Below are positions 40,924-49,313 of a stretch of 64,000 bases of DNA, piece after piece. Below the pieces are notes generated by a model, which had not been told where the DNA came from, ran no database searches, and was given only the letters and a program-made list of their open reading frames with translations. The DNA is taken from NCBI RefSeq assembly GCF_000801315.1, contig NZ_CP010054.1, forward strand, positions 2,790,001-2,854,000, given 5' to 3'. Numbering within the stretch: the stretch's first letter is position 1; each line of letters opens with the position of its first letter. Source of the stretch: Hymenobacter sp. DG25B. GTDB lineage: Bacteria; Bacteroidota; Bacteroidia; Cytophagales; Hymenobacteraceae. The position numbers were made by a program, and so were the translations under genes.

Positions 40924-42828
40924 ATGAATCTGCTTTCTGCTGAGAACCTCTCCAAAAATTACGCCGACCGGTGGCTGTTTAAAGACTTAAACTTTGGCCT
41001 GCAACAGGGCCAGCGGGTGGCCTTCGTGGGCATCAATGGCACCGGCAAAACCACGCTGATGCGCATTCTGGCGGGCCTGGAAGCGCCTGATACCGGCCTG
41101 GTAAGCACCCGCAAAGGCATCCGGGTAACGTACCTGGGCCAGCAGCCTGTGTTTGATGAATCCCTGACCGTAGAAGAAACCATCTTCGCCAGCCAGAACG
41201 ACACACTGAAGGCCATTCAGGAATACGAGCACGTCGTAAACGACCCTGACCATAAATCCGACGACCTTCAGCGCGTGCTGGAGCGCATGGATTCCCTCAA
41301 CGCCTGGGATTACGAGGCGCAGGTGCAGCAAATTCTGGCCCGGCTGGGTATTCTGGGCGAGTTGCTCACGCGCAACGTCAGCCAGCTTTCGGGCGGGCAG
41401 CGCAAGCGCGTGGCCCTGGCCCGCGTGCTCATTGAGGAGCCCGACGTACTACTGCTGGACGAACCCACCAACCATCTGGACCTGGCCACCATTGAGTGGC
41501 TGGAAAACCGCCTGTCCTCCCCCACCCTCACCCTGCTGATGGTGACCCACGACCGGTATTTCCTGGACAAGGTGGCCAACGAAATTGTGGAGCTGGACAA
41601 AGGCAACATGTACCGCTACCAGGGCAACTACGCCTACTTCGTGGAGAAAAAGGCTGACCGCGAAATGCGCGAAGCCACCGAAGTGGAAAAGGCCCGGCAG
41701 CTGTTTAAAAAGGAGCTGGACTGGATGCGCCGCATGCCCCAGGCCCGTGGCACCAAGCAAAAAGCCCGCATCGACGCCTTCTACGTAACCAAGGAAAAGG
41801 CCAGCACCAACCTGAGCAAGCAGCAGATTGAGCTGAGCGTGAAAACCACCCGCCAGGGCGGCAAAATCATCGAAGCCAGCCACCTGAACAAGAAGTTTGG
41901 GGATAATGTGGTACTGGATGATTTCAGCTACGTGTTCAAAAAGAAGGACCGCATTGGCCTGGTAGGGCCCAACGGCGCCGGCAAATCTACGCTCCTGAAC
42001 ATGCTCACGGGCAAGCTGCAGCCCGACTCCGGCACTATTGACGTGGGGCAGACCACAGTGTTTGGCTACTACACGCAAACAGAGCTGGAGTTCGACCCCG
42101 AGCAGCGCGTGATTGATATTGTAAAGGAAGTGGCCGAGGTGGTGGAGCTTGCCAACGGCGACGTACTCACGGCCAGTCAGTTCCTGAACCTGTTCCTGTT
42201 CCCGCCGGCCCAGCAGTACACGCTGGTCAGCAAGCTGAGCGGGGGCGAAAAGCGCCGTTTGCAGCTGCTGCGGGTGCTCATCAAAAACCCCAACTTCCTG
42301 ATTCTTGACGAGCCAACCAACGACCTGGACCTGGCCACCCTCAACATTCTGGAAGACTTCCTGCTGCACTTCACCGGCTGCCTGCTCATCGTGAGTCACG
42401 ACCGGTACTTCCTCGACCACCTGGCCGAGCACCTGTTTGTGCTGGAGCCCGGCGGAGCGGTTCTGAACTTCCCCGGCAACTACACCGACTACCGCGAGTG
42501 GCTGGCCGAAAAGGAGGCTGATGAGGCCCGGGAAGCCCAGAAACCCCAGAAAGCCGTGGCTGCCCCCGCGCCCAAGCCGGTAGCTGTAGCTACCGTAGAA
42601 GCAGCTCCGGCTAAGCGCAAAGCCACTTTCACTGAGAAAAAAGAGTACGATACCCTGGAAAAAGAATTGGGCCAGTTGGAAACGCAAAAGCAGCAGCTCA
42701 TTGAAAAGCTGAACTCCGGCGCCGGCTCCCACCAGGAGCTAGCCGATTGGGCGGCCCAACTAAAGCGCACCGATGCGGAGCTGGATGCCAAAGGCGAACG
42801 GTGGTTGGAATTAGCCGATCTGCTGTAA
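40924..42828 (+). CDS. ABC-F family ATPase (Uup-like)
   Basis: A 634-residue soluble protein with two ABC domains and no membrane domain: Walker A at GINGTGKTT (about residue 38) and GPNGAGKST (about 346); signatures LSGGQRKR and LSGGEKRR; and Walker B DVLLLDEPTNHLDL and NFLILDEPTNDLDL. Each is followed by a His switch (VTHDRYFLD and VSHDRYFLD). The ABC-F linker between the domains (about 230-310) and a charged coiled coil at the C-terminus (about 560-634) match Uup. ABC-F proteins act on the ribosome: Uup in quality control, others in antibiotic protection. The Lys/Ala-rich tail is typical of Uup-type, not resistance, factors. A strong terminator follows. Confidence 0.93.
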   Translation: MNLLSAENLSKNYADRWLFKDLNFGLQQGQRVAFVGINGTGKTTLMRILAGLEAPDTGLVSTRKGIRVTYLGQQPVFDESLTVEETIFASQNDTLKAIQEYEHVVNDPDHKSDDLQRVLERMDSLNAWDYEAQVQQILARLGILGELLTRNVSQLSGGQRKRVALARVLIEEPDVLLLDEPTNHLDLATIEWLENRLSSPTLTLLMVTHDRYFLDKVANEIVELDKGNMYRYQGNYAYFVEKKADREMREATEVEKARQLFKKELDWMRRMPQARGTKQKARIDAFYVTKEKASTNLSKQQIELSVKTTRQGGKIIEASHLNKKFGDNVVLDDFSYVFKKKDRIGLVGPNGAGKSTLLNMLTGKLQPDSGTIDVGQTTVFGYYTQTELEFDPEQRVIDIVKEVAEVVELANGDVLTASQFLNLFLFPPAQQYTLVSKLSGGEKRRLQLLRVLIKNPNFLILDEPTNDLDLATLNILEDFLLHFTGCLLIVSHDRYFLDHLAEHLFVLEPGGAVLNFPGNYTDYREWLAEKEADEAREAQKPQKAVAAPAPKPVAVATVEAAPAKRKATFTEKKEYDTLEKELGQLETQKQQLIEKLNSGAGSHQELADWAAQLKRTDAELDAKGERWLELADLL

Positions 42829-42846
42829 GTCTAGCTCAGCTACTGA

Positions 42847-42886
42847 AACACAAAAGGCCGCTGCGGATGCAGCGGCCTTTTGTGTT
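42847..42886. terminator. Terminator of the ABC-F gene, 18-bp perfect stem
   Basis: 42847-42864 is exactly complementary to 42869-42886 (core GGCCGCTGC) with a 4-base loop GGAT and A4/T4 flanks. Confidence 0.88.
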
Positions 42887-42910
42887 AAGAAAGCAGTCCA
42901 AACGGGGTAA

Positions 42911-43010
42911 AGACGCAATATTTTGCGTCTCATCGTTGCTGATGTTGTTATAACTGCGCAAAACCATTCGTTCAACGACGAGACGCAAAATATTGCGTCT
43001 CTACATCAGC
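42911..43010. repeat. Paired palindromic repeat in inverted orientation
   Basis: AGACGCAATATTTTGCGTCT at 42911-42930 is itself near-palindromic, and its exact reverse complement occurs at 42981-43000. Outside them, CATCGTTG/CAACGACG and GCTGATGT (42938-42945)/ACATCAGC (43003-43010) continue the symmetry in nested fashion. It probably belongs to a dispersed repeat family. Confidence 0.75.
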
Positions 43011-43043
43011 GAACTGACTCTCTAAACAGCTTTATACCTTCTT

Positions 43044-43397
43044 TTAAATACCTTCCAACTCTTCCGGAAGCTGGAATTCACCTGCGGCAGTAGCCTTGAA
43101 AGGCCACGTCCGGCGGATGGCTTCCAATGGCACCGGCGCAAAAACGTGCGGGAAATACTCCTGGCGGCTTTCGGCCCACTCCCGCTCCACCCGCAGGCCA
43201 GCGGCAGCCAAGGCGGCTTCCTCTATTTCCAGCAGCATTAATCCCTCGTGTCCTTGGTAATAGCGGCGCGCGGTTTCCAGAATCTGGTGGCGCTCCGAGG
43301 CATGGATAAAACCATCCATGTCCAGATCCGGGCTGGCGAAAAAGCCGGTTTCCCGGGCCTGCTCCCAGTCAGCGGATTCCGCTATGCGGTATAGCAT
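43044..43397 (-). CDS. DUF952 family protein
   Basis: A 117-residue soluble protein of the DUF952 family, of unknown function. Seen: the N-terminal LYRIAESADWEQAR, the family motif DGFIHASERHQILETARRYY, cited as DGFIHASER, the strand LMLLEIEE, and a final FPHVFAPVPLEAI, all as in other members, including the His in FIH and FPH. No signal or membrane segment. It overlaps nothing but ends 5 bases from the next upstream gene in the same orientation (43403-43813), so the two are likely co-transcribed. Confidence 0.85.
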   Translation of the reverse strand: MLYRIAESADWEQARETGFFASPDLDMDGFIHASERHQILETARRYYQGHEGLMLLEIEEAALAAAGLRVEREWAESRQEYFPHVFAPVPLEAIRRTWPFKATAAGEFQLPEELEGI

Positions 43398-43402
43398 GGG
43401 GC

Positions 43403-43813
43403 TTATGCCTTCCAGACTTCTTTGCGCACCTTAGCGCCTACTGATAGAATAATGCGCGTGGGGTTGGGCACCAGCACCAGGCGGGCTTCTTTGTTAGGGA
43501 ATTCATCCGAGTCAACCCAAACGCCTTCTTTGTGCGAAGGCAGGTAGTCCGTGTCGCCGCCAATGTCGTTGGGCAGATAGGCGGTGGGCAGCAGCACGTC
43601 GGTATCGGGGCACAGCTTCTCGTGCACTTTCTCCAGTACTTCCTCCAGGTAGGGGCCGTATTCGTCGTTGAAGTCGTCTTCGAGGTCGTGCAGCTCCTCC
43701 TCAATATCATCGTAGCGCGGGTTGTCGTAGGAGAGCTTATGCAGCGCCTGCTTCTTCTCGATCAGGGTGATAAGGGCGCGGTTGAGTTCCTCTTTATTCA
43801 TGGCCTCAGACAT
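43403..43813 (-). CDS. Acidic uncharacterised protein (136 residues)
   Basis: Not recognised as a named family. It begins with a helical region rich in Glu/Lys (NKEELNRALITLIEKKQALHKL), then an acidic coiled-coil-like segment (DDIEEELHDLEDDFNDEYGPYL) and a C-terminal strand-rich part (EARLVLVPNPTRIILSVGA). I chose the ATG at 43813 over 43801; the longer frame to 43873 has an atypical start. Conserved-looking order and codon use support a real gene, probably cytosolic. Its gap to the DUF952 gene is 5 bases. It is divergent from hppD. Confidence 0.65.
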   Translation of the reverse strand: MSEAMNKEELNRALITLIEKKQALHKLSYDNPRYDDIEEELHDLEDDFNDEYGPYLEEVLEKVHEKLCPDTDVLLPTAYLPNDIGGDTDYLPSHKEGVWVDSDEFPNKEARLVLVPNPTRIILSVGAKVRKEVWKA

Positions 43814-43988
43814 AGTTGGGTTCACTGCAAAGGTGCGTAGGTTTCGGCAATTCTGCCGCACAAGTAAGCCCAAAACGTAGGACGGCCGGATAAGGTCTGG
43901 ACTTTTCTCGGAACGATTTAGGGTAAACCTGTATTTTTACCCCAACAACTGAAATACTCCACCCGAACCCACCCTAGCGTATACTGCC

Positions 43989-45122
43989 ATGCAAACCATG
44001 ACCTCGCCGGAAGTACAGGCCCACCCAGCCCAGGACTTCCTCCCCCTCAACGGTACCGACTACGTAGAATTTTACGTGGGCAACGCCAAGCAGTCGGCCT
44101 ACTACTATCAGGCTGCTTTCGGCTATGAGCTGGTGGCTTATGCCGGCCCCGAAACCGGCCTTCGTGACCGGGCCAGCTACGTGTTGCAGCAGGGCAAAAT
44201 CCGCCTGGTGCTGACCACTTCTCTGCTCCCCGATTCCGACATCTCCAACCACGTACGCCAGCACGGCGACGGCGTGAAAGTAATGGCCCTGTGGGTAGAT
44301 GATGCCCGCAAATCCTTTGAGGAAACTACCAAGCGCGGTGCCAAACCCGCTTTCGAGCCCTATACCATTTCCGACGAGCACGGCGAAGTAACGCTGGCCG
44401 GCATTTATACCTACGGCGAAACGATTCACACCTTTGTAGAGCGCAGCAAGTACCAGGGCGCCTTCATGCCCGGCTTTGTAGCCAGGAAAGGCCTGGTACC
44501 CCAGGGTGCGCCCGTGGGCCTGCTGCACGTAGATCATTGCGTAGGAAACGTAGGCTGGGGCGAGATGAACCAGTGGGTGAAGTTTTACGAAGACGTAATG
44601 GGCTTTAAGCTGCTGCTCACCTTCGACGACGAAGACATCAGCACGGAGTATTCGGCCCTGATGTCCAAGGTGGTCAGCAATGGCAACGGCTACGTGAAGT
44701 TCCCCATCAATGAGCCGGCCGAAGGCAAGAAAAAGTCGCAGATTGAGGAATACCTCGACTACTATCACTCGCCCGGCGTGCAGCACATTGCCATTGCCAC
44801 CAATGACATTCGCGCCACGGTGAGCGAGCTGCGCCGCCGCGGCGTAGAGTTCCTCACGGTGCCGGCCGCTTACTACGACGACCTGCTGGAGCGCATCGGC
44901 CACATCGATGAAGACATGGAATCGGTGAAGGAGCTGAACCTGCTGGTAGACCGCGACGAGGAAGGATACCTCCTGCAGATCTTCACCAAACCCGTAGAAG
45001 ACCGCCCTACCGTGTTCTATGAAATCATTCAGCGCAAAGGCGCCAAGAGCTTCGGCAAAGGCAACTTTAAGGCCCTGTTTGAAGCCATTGAGCGCGAGCA
45101 GGCGCTGCGGGGCAATTTGTAA
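43989..45122 (+). CDS. hppD: 4-hydroxyphenylpyruvate dioxygenase
   Basis: A 377-residue Fe(II) enzyme that turns 4-hydroxyphenylpyruvate into homogentisate in tyrosine breakdown. Two VOC modules; iron ligands are the His in LLHVDHCVGN near residue 180, His in GVQHIAIATND near 264 and Glu in VFYEIIQRKG near 343. C-terminal FGKGNFKALFEAIEREQ is the usual lid helix. Length is typical (about 350-400). The homogentisate dioxygenase gene is not adjacent here, so the pathway is split or the rest lies outside. A perfect 36-base inverted repeat follows the stop. Confidence 0.96.
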   Translation: MQTMTSPEVQAHPAQDFLPLNGTDYVEFYVGNAKQSAYYYQAAFGYELVAYAGPETGLRDRASYVLQQGKIRLVLTTSLLPDSDISNHVRQHGDGVKVMALWVDDARKSFEETTKRGAKPAFEPYTISDEHGEVTLAGIYTYGETIHTFVERSKYQGAFMPGFVARKGLVPQGAPVGLLHVDHCVGNVGWGEMNQWVKFYEDVMGFKLLLTFDDEDISTEYSALMSKVVSNGNGYVKFPINEPAEGKKKSQIEEYLDYYHSPGVQHIAIATNDIRATVSELRRRGVEFLTVPAAYYDDLLERIGHIDEDMESVKELNLLVDRDEEGYLLQIFTKPVEDRPTVFYEIIQRKGAKSFGKGNFKALFEAIEREQALRGNL

Positions 45123-45144
45123 CACCAGACTTAAAAAGTACGTC

Positions 45145-45226
45145 TGTCATCCTGCGTCCCGCGAAGAACTTGCCCCGTCATATGAAGTTTTGACGGGGCA
45201 AGTTCTTCGCGGGACGCAGGATGACA
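45145..45226. repeat. Perfect 36-bp inverted repeat between hppD and the phosphohexomutase gene
   Basis: 45145-45180 is the exact reverse complement of 45191-45226 around the 10-base loop TATGAAGTTT; the arm begins TGTCATCCTGCG. The right arm is followed by a run of seven T, so it also works as a terminator. Its length and perfection are more typical of a recent dispersed repeat than of a simple terminator. Confidence 0.85.
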
Positions 45227-45283
45227 GTTTTTTTCTGACGTTTGCACTTCTCTGACCTGAAAATCCCTCCTATTCTTTCTTCT

Positions 45284-47020
45284 ATGGCTCTCTCCCCCGA
45301 CGTTCAGCAAAAAATACACACGTGGCTCAATGGCAGCTACGATGCCGAAACCAAAGCCAACATCCAGGAGCTTCTTTCCAACGATCAGGAAGAGGCGCTG
45401 AACGACGCCTTTTACCGGGACCTGGAGTTTGGCACCGGCGGCCTGCGCGGCATCATGGGTACGGGCTCCAACCGCATGAACCGCTACACGCTGGGCATGG
45501 CCACCCAGGGCTTGTGCAACTACCTGCTCCGCTCCTTCCCAATCCAGGAAATTAAGGTGGCCCTGGCTCACGACTCCCGCAACAACAGCCGGGAGTTTGC
45601 GCGCATAGCTGCCGGTATTTTCTCGGCCAATGGCATTACGGTGTATCTGTTTGAAGACCTGCGCCCCACGCCCGAGCTTTCCTTCGCCATCCGGCACCTG
45701 GGCTGCCAGAGCGGCTGCGTGATTACAGCCTCGCACAACCCCAAGGAGTACAACGGCTATAAAGTATACTGGAACGATGGCGCCCAGGTAGTAGCCCCCC
45801 ACGATGCCAACATCATTACCGAAGTGAATGCCATTCAGAGCGTGGATGAAGTAAAATTCCAGGCCGATGAGTCGCGCATTCATCTGATTGGGGCCGAGCT
45901 GGATGCCGCGTATCTGGCTAAAGTAAAGGAGCTCAGCATCAACCCCGCAGCCATTCAGCGCCAGCACGATTTAAAAATCGTGTACACGCCCCTGCACGGC
46001 ACGGGTATTACCATGGTGCCCAAAGCCCTGGCACAGCTGGGCTTTACCAACGTGCATGTTGTAGAGGCCCAGGCCACGCCCGACGGCAACTTCCCCACGG
46101 TACTCTCCCCCAACCCAGAGGAGAAAGTAGCCATGCAGCTGGCCCTGGACCAAGCCAAGTCCCTGGGTGCCGACCTGGTGCTGGCCACCGACCCCGATGC
46201 AGACCGCGTAGGCATTGCCGTAAAAAACACCGACGGCGAATGGGTGCTGGTAAACGGCAACCAGACGGCGGCCCTGCTCACGCACTACCTGCTCTCAGCC
46301 CGCCACAAGGCCGGCAAAATGACAGATAAGGACTTCATCGTCTATACCATCGTCACCAGCGACGTGCTGGGCGACGTGGCCCGCGCCTACGACGTGAAAG
46401 CCTACCAGACGCTGACTGGCTTCAAGTACATTGCCGGCATCATCCGCGACCTGGAAGGCGAGGCCAATTACATTGGTGGCGGCGAAGAAAGCTACGGCTA
46501 CATGATTGGCGACTTTGTGCGGGATAAAGATGCCATTTCCGCCTGCGCTCTGCTGGCCGAAATGGCCGCCGTAGCCAAGGACAACGGCCACACCCTGTAC
46601 CAGGAAATGATGCAGATGTACGCCACCTACGGCTTCTACAAAGAGCACCTCATTTCCCTCACCAAAAAAGGCCAGCGCGGCGCCGAGGAAATTCAGGAAA
46701 TGATGCGCGACCTGCGCGCCAACCCGCCCCGCACCATTGCCGGCTTGCCCGTAGTAGAGCTGCGCGACTATAAAACCGGCGTAATCCGGAACCTGCAAAC
46801 CAACCAGGAAACCACCACCGGTCTGGAAAGCTCCAACGTGCTGCAATTCATTCTGGCAGACGGCAGTAAAATCTCCGCCCGTCCTTCCGGCACCGAGCCC
46901 AAAATCAAGTTCTATTTCAGCGTAAAACAGCCTCTGAAATCAGTGGTGGATTACAAACTGGCCGAAAAGCTGGCCGATGAGAAAATCACGGCTATTATTC
47001 AGGATATGCAGCTGAAATAG
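45284..47020 (+). CDS. Alpha-D-phosphohexomutase (phosphoglucomutase/phosphomannomutase)
   Basis: A 578-residue enzyme that moves phosphate between C1 and C6 of a hexose. Seen: catalytic Ser in VITASHNPKEYNGYKVYW near residue 150, metal loop ATDPDADRVGIAV near 304, sugar-binding GGGEESYG near 400, and phosphate-binding ARPSGTEPKIKFY near the C-terminus. The ATG at 45284 is chosen because the open 14 residues upstream look unlike coding sequence. The size and GTGGLRG motif near 45 fit the PgcA-like type. Whether glucose or mannose phosphate is preferred cannot be said. A 23-base hairpin follows. Confidence 0.93.
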   Translation: MALSPDVQQKIHTWLNGSYDAETKANIQELLSNDQEEALNDAFYRDLEFGTGGLRGIMGTGSNRMNRYTLGMATQGLCNYLLRSFPIQEIKVALAHDSRNNSREFARIAAGIFSANGITVYLFEDLRPTPELSFAIRHLGCQSGCVITASHNPKEYNGYKVYWNDGAQVVAPHDANIITEVNAIQSVDEVKFQADESRIHLIGAELDAAYLAKVKELSINPAAIQRQHDLKIVYTPLHGTGITMVPKALAQLGFTNVHVVEAQATPDGNFPTVLSPNPEEKVAMQLALDQAKSLGADLVLATDPDADRVGIAVKNTDGEWVLVNGNQTAALLTHYLLSARHKAGKMTDKDFIVYTIVTSDVLGDVARAYDVKAYQTLTGFKYIAGIIRDLEGEANYIGGGEESYGYMIGDFVRDKDAISACALLAEMAAVAKDNGHTLYQEMMQMYATYGFYKEHLISLTKKGQRGAEEIQEMMRDLRANPPRTIAGLPVVELRDYKTGVIRNLQTNQETTTGLESSNVLQFILADGSKISARPSGTEPKIKFYFSVKQPLKSVVDYKLAEKLADEKITAIIQDMQLK

Positions 47021-47026
47021 TTGTTG

Positions 47027-47077
47027 CCGAAAACAAAAAGCCCACCCTTGCACAAAGGGTGGGCTTTTTGTTTTCGG
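47027..47077. terminator. Terminator after the phosphohexomutase gene, 23-bp perfect stem
   Basis: 47027-47049 is exactly complementary to 47055-47077 with a 5-base loop; core AGCCCACCC with flanking A5/T5 runs. Confidence 0.88.
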
Positions 47078-47103
47078 AGGGTATCAGAAACAGCAAATGC
47101 TGC

Positions 47104-47331
47104 TTACGCTTTATTACCCGCTTTATTCTCAGTAGTAGTAGAAGTAGAATCTTTCTTGATTTTCTCTTGGTCTACCTGATCTGCAATTTTGCTGGTAGTA
47201 ACTGCGGCATCACCTTCAGGGTCCGTGCTGTAGCGCTCCACCGCGCCCGTAATGGGGCTGGCGGTGCTACCGGTTTTGGTGGAATATGTTTTTTCGTCTT
47301 GTTGCTTCGGGTTATTCTGAGCGTCTTTCAT
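47104..47331 (-). CDS. Small hydrophilic, probably disordered protein (75 residues)
   Basis: Not recognised. Rich in Thr, Ser, Lys, Asp and Glu, without aromatic core or Cys (for example NNPKQQDEKTYSTKTG and KKDSTSTTTENKAGNK). It has no signal peptide. Such low-complexity small proteins, often stress-linked, are common in this phylum, but no role can be assigned. It lies between two terminators, so it would have its own promoter in the preceding short gap; no box was seen. Confidence 0.45.
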   Translation of the reverse strand: MKDAQNNPKQQDEKTYSTKTGSTASPITGAVERYSTDPEGDAAVTTSKIADQVDQEKIKKDSTSTTTENKAGNKA

Positions 47332-47434
47332 GAGCGTAGAGATATAAAGGTGATGCAGGGCACAGAACGGGAGTATTTCTCCTGCCTGTTAATACTACGT
47401 TTTGCCCTGTAGGGTCTCTATTTCATACGGGCTA

Positions 47435-47482
47435 CTGACCAGATAGATCAAAAAAAGTTGATTTTTTGGTCTATCTGGTCAG
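47435..47482. terminator. Terminator hairpin beyond the UbiB-family gene
   Basis: CTGACCAGATAGATC (47435-47449) plus A6 pairs with T6 plus GGTCTATCTGGTCAG (47468-47482), with one mismatch. It is 14 bases past the UbiB-family stop codon and suits leftward transcription. Confidence 0.8.
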
Positions 47483-47495
47483 ATACTCAATGGCC

Positions 47496-49187
47496 TCACC
47501 GCTCTCTACGCTTCTCCCGCTTCGTCCCTAAAATCAGCAACACCAGAAACAGAAACCCGGTGATGCCCAGGCTCCACCACGTGAGCACGGGAATACCATT
47601 CACGTAGCGCATTTCCGGGGAATAATGCCCCAGCAGGCTCAGCCCGGAAAACAGTAGAAACGCCACCGCAATCAGGGCAATGATGGTGCGGGAAACCAGC
47701 TGGTCGGCTTTGCGCAGGAGCAGCTGGTAGCCGCTGAGTTCCACGCGCACGCGCAGGTCGCCGCGGGAAATTTTGCGCACAATCTGGCGGAGGTCGGCGG
47801 GCAGGGTCTGGATGAGCGCCAGCAGCTGGGTGCCGGTATATTGGGCTTCGCTGAGGATGTTTTCCGGCGAATACTGCTCGGCCATGATGCGCGCACCGTA
47901 GGGCCGCACAAACTCAAAGGTGTTGAAGGACGGGTGCAGCACTTTGCCAATGCCTTCCAGAATAACCAAAGCCCGCAAAATGAGAAACACGGCGCCGGGC
48001 ACCTGCAGCTTGTATTTGTAGATAATGCCCTGCAGGCAGTCGGCCAAATCACTCATACTCATCTCCTTCACATCCAGCGTAGCGAAGTCCTCAATCAAGT
48101 CGTTGAGGTCGGCCTCGAAGGCGCGCATGTCGGGAATGTCACTGGTGATGGAGAGGCGGCGGAAGCTCAGGGCCATGGCGCGCGGGTCCTGCTGGGCCAT
48201 GCTGATGAACACGCCCGCAAAGGCATATTTCTGCTGCTTGGTGAGCTTGCCCACCATGCCAAAGTCAATGAGCACCAGGGTACCATCGGGGCGCACCAGC
48301 ACGTTGCCGGGGTGCGGGTCAGCGTGGAAGCGGCCAAACTCGAATATCTGGGTGAGGTAGATATCCATGCCGGTTTCGGCCACCTTTTCAGGACTGAGGT
48401 TCCAGGCTTTCAGCTGCGCTTTATCCGTGATTTTGCAGCCGCTCACGTATTCAATGACGAGCACGCGGGCGGTGCTGAGCTCCCGGAAGGGCTTGGGGAT
48501 GTAGAACGTCTCGTAGTCGGCGTAGAGCTTGCGGAACTGGTCCATGCTGCGGGCCTCGGAGGTGTAGTCCATCTCCTTCATCATGCTCCGCTCAAAGGCA
48601 TCCACAATATCCTGCGGGTTAGAGAGGCCGTGCTTGCGCAGGAAACCACCGAGAAGGCGCACCAGCTCATGGAGCAGGCTCAGGTCGGTGCGCACTTTTT
48701 CCTGTACGTTGGGGCGCTGCACCTTCACCACCACTTCCTCGCCGGTATGCAGACGGGCGCGGTGCACCTGCCCAATGCTGGCCGAGCCCAGCGTAATTTC
48801 CTCAAACTCACTAAACAGCTCTTCTACCGGCTTGCCCAACTCCTGCTCAATAATCTGCCGGGCAATGCGCACATCAAACGGGGGCACATTGCTCTGCAGC
48901 TTTTCAAACTCATCAATCAGCCCCTGCGGGAGCAGGTCGGCGCGGTTGCTCAGGGCCTGGGCCAGCTTAATGAAGGTGGGGCCCAGCTCTTCAATAATCA
49001 TCCGGATCCGCTCCCAGCGCGTGGTTTCAAATACGGCCTGCTCAGAGTTACGCCAGGAAATACGCTGCTTCTGCGGCACCAGGCGGCGCAACGGTGTCGT
49101 GGTTACCACATCGGCAAACCCGTAGCGCACCAGCACCTCCGCTACCTGCCGAATGCGGCCCAGATTTGAAATGGTATTTTTAAACAT
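47496..49187 (-). CDS. UbiB/ABC1/AarF-family atypical kinase
   Basis: A 563-residue member of the ADCK/UbiB family, linked to isoprenoid quinone biosynthesis or lipid transport. Seen: the Gly/Ala-loop equivalent GSASIGQVHRARL, KVQRPNV with the ATP lysine, VIEYVSGCKI, HADPHPGNVLV (catalytic loop) and LIDFGMVGKL (DFG metal site). The family KxGQ motif appears as FIKLAQALS. Two hydrophobic helices close the C-terminus (about 505-560). I chose the ATG at 49187, where homologous starts with MFKNTISNLGRI occur; 12 more residues are open upstream. The window suggests menaquinone (menC is present), so a role near menaquinone is plausible. The phasin-like gene lies upstream across a terminator. Confidence 0.9.
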   Translation of the reverse strand: MFKNTISNLGRIRQVAEVLVRYGFADVVTTTPLRRLVPQKQRISWRNSEQAVFETTRWERIRMIIEELGPTFIKLAQALSNRADLLPQGLIDEFEKLQSNVPPFDVRIARQIIEQELGKPVEELFSEFEEITLGSASIGQVHRARLHTGEEVVVKVQRPNVQEKVRTDLSLLHELVRLLGGFLRKHGLSNPQDIVDAFERSMMKEMDYTSEARSMDQFRKLYADYETFYIPKPFRELSTARVLVIEYVSGCKITDKAQLKAWNLSPEKVAETGMDIYLTQIFEFGRFHADPHPGNVLVRPDGTLVLIDFGMVGKLTKQQKYAFAGVFISMAQQDPRAMALSFRRLSITSDIPDMRAFEADLNDLIEDFATLDVKEMSMSDLADCLQGIIYKYKLQVPGAVFLILRALVILEGIGKVLHPSFNTFEFVRPYGARIMAEQYSPENILSEAQYTGTQLLALIQTLPADLRQIVRKISRGDLRVRVELSGYQLLLRKADQLVSRTIIALIAVAFLLFSGLSLLGHYSPEMRYVNGIPVLTWWSLGITGFLFLVLLILGTKREKRRER

Positions 49188-49250
49188 GCGCCAGGAGCCG
49201 GTGTAAGCAAAGGGAAACTGCAAAATAGCGACTGAATGCCACTAACAAGG

Positions 49251-49290
49251 AAAAAGCCAGTGTCCTCGCCTCGCGGGGAACTGGCTTTTT
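49251..49290. terminator. Terminator between phasin-like and UbiB-family genes
   Basis: AAAAAGCCAGT (49251-49261) is complementary to ACTGGCTTTTT (49280-49290) with an inner partially paired segment. Confidence 0.75.
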
Positions 49291-49313
49291 CTCAGATACT
49301 GGTCAGTAAACGA

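Noticed and set aside
41449..42732. A 427-residue open frame antisense to the ABC-F gene
   Set aside because: It is a shadow of a fully recognisable ABC-F ATPase and shows low-complexity Gln/Val/Gly composition without any motif.
43974..45125. A 383-residue open frame antisense to the whole hppD gene
   Set aside because: hppD has complete active-site motifs and family length; the opposite frame has no known motif and arises from biased codons in GC-rich coding DNA.
47841..49169. A 442-residue open frame antisense to the UbiB-family gene
   Set aside because: It mirrors a well-conserved kinase-like gene and has His/Ala-rich composition typical of antisense shadows.
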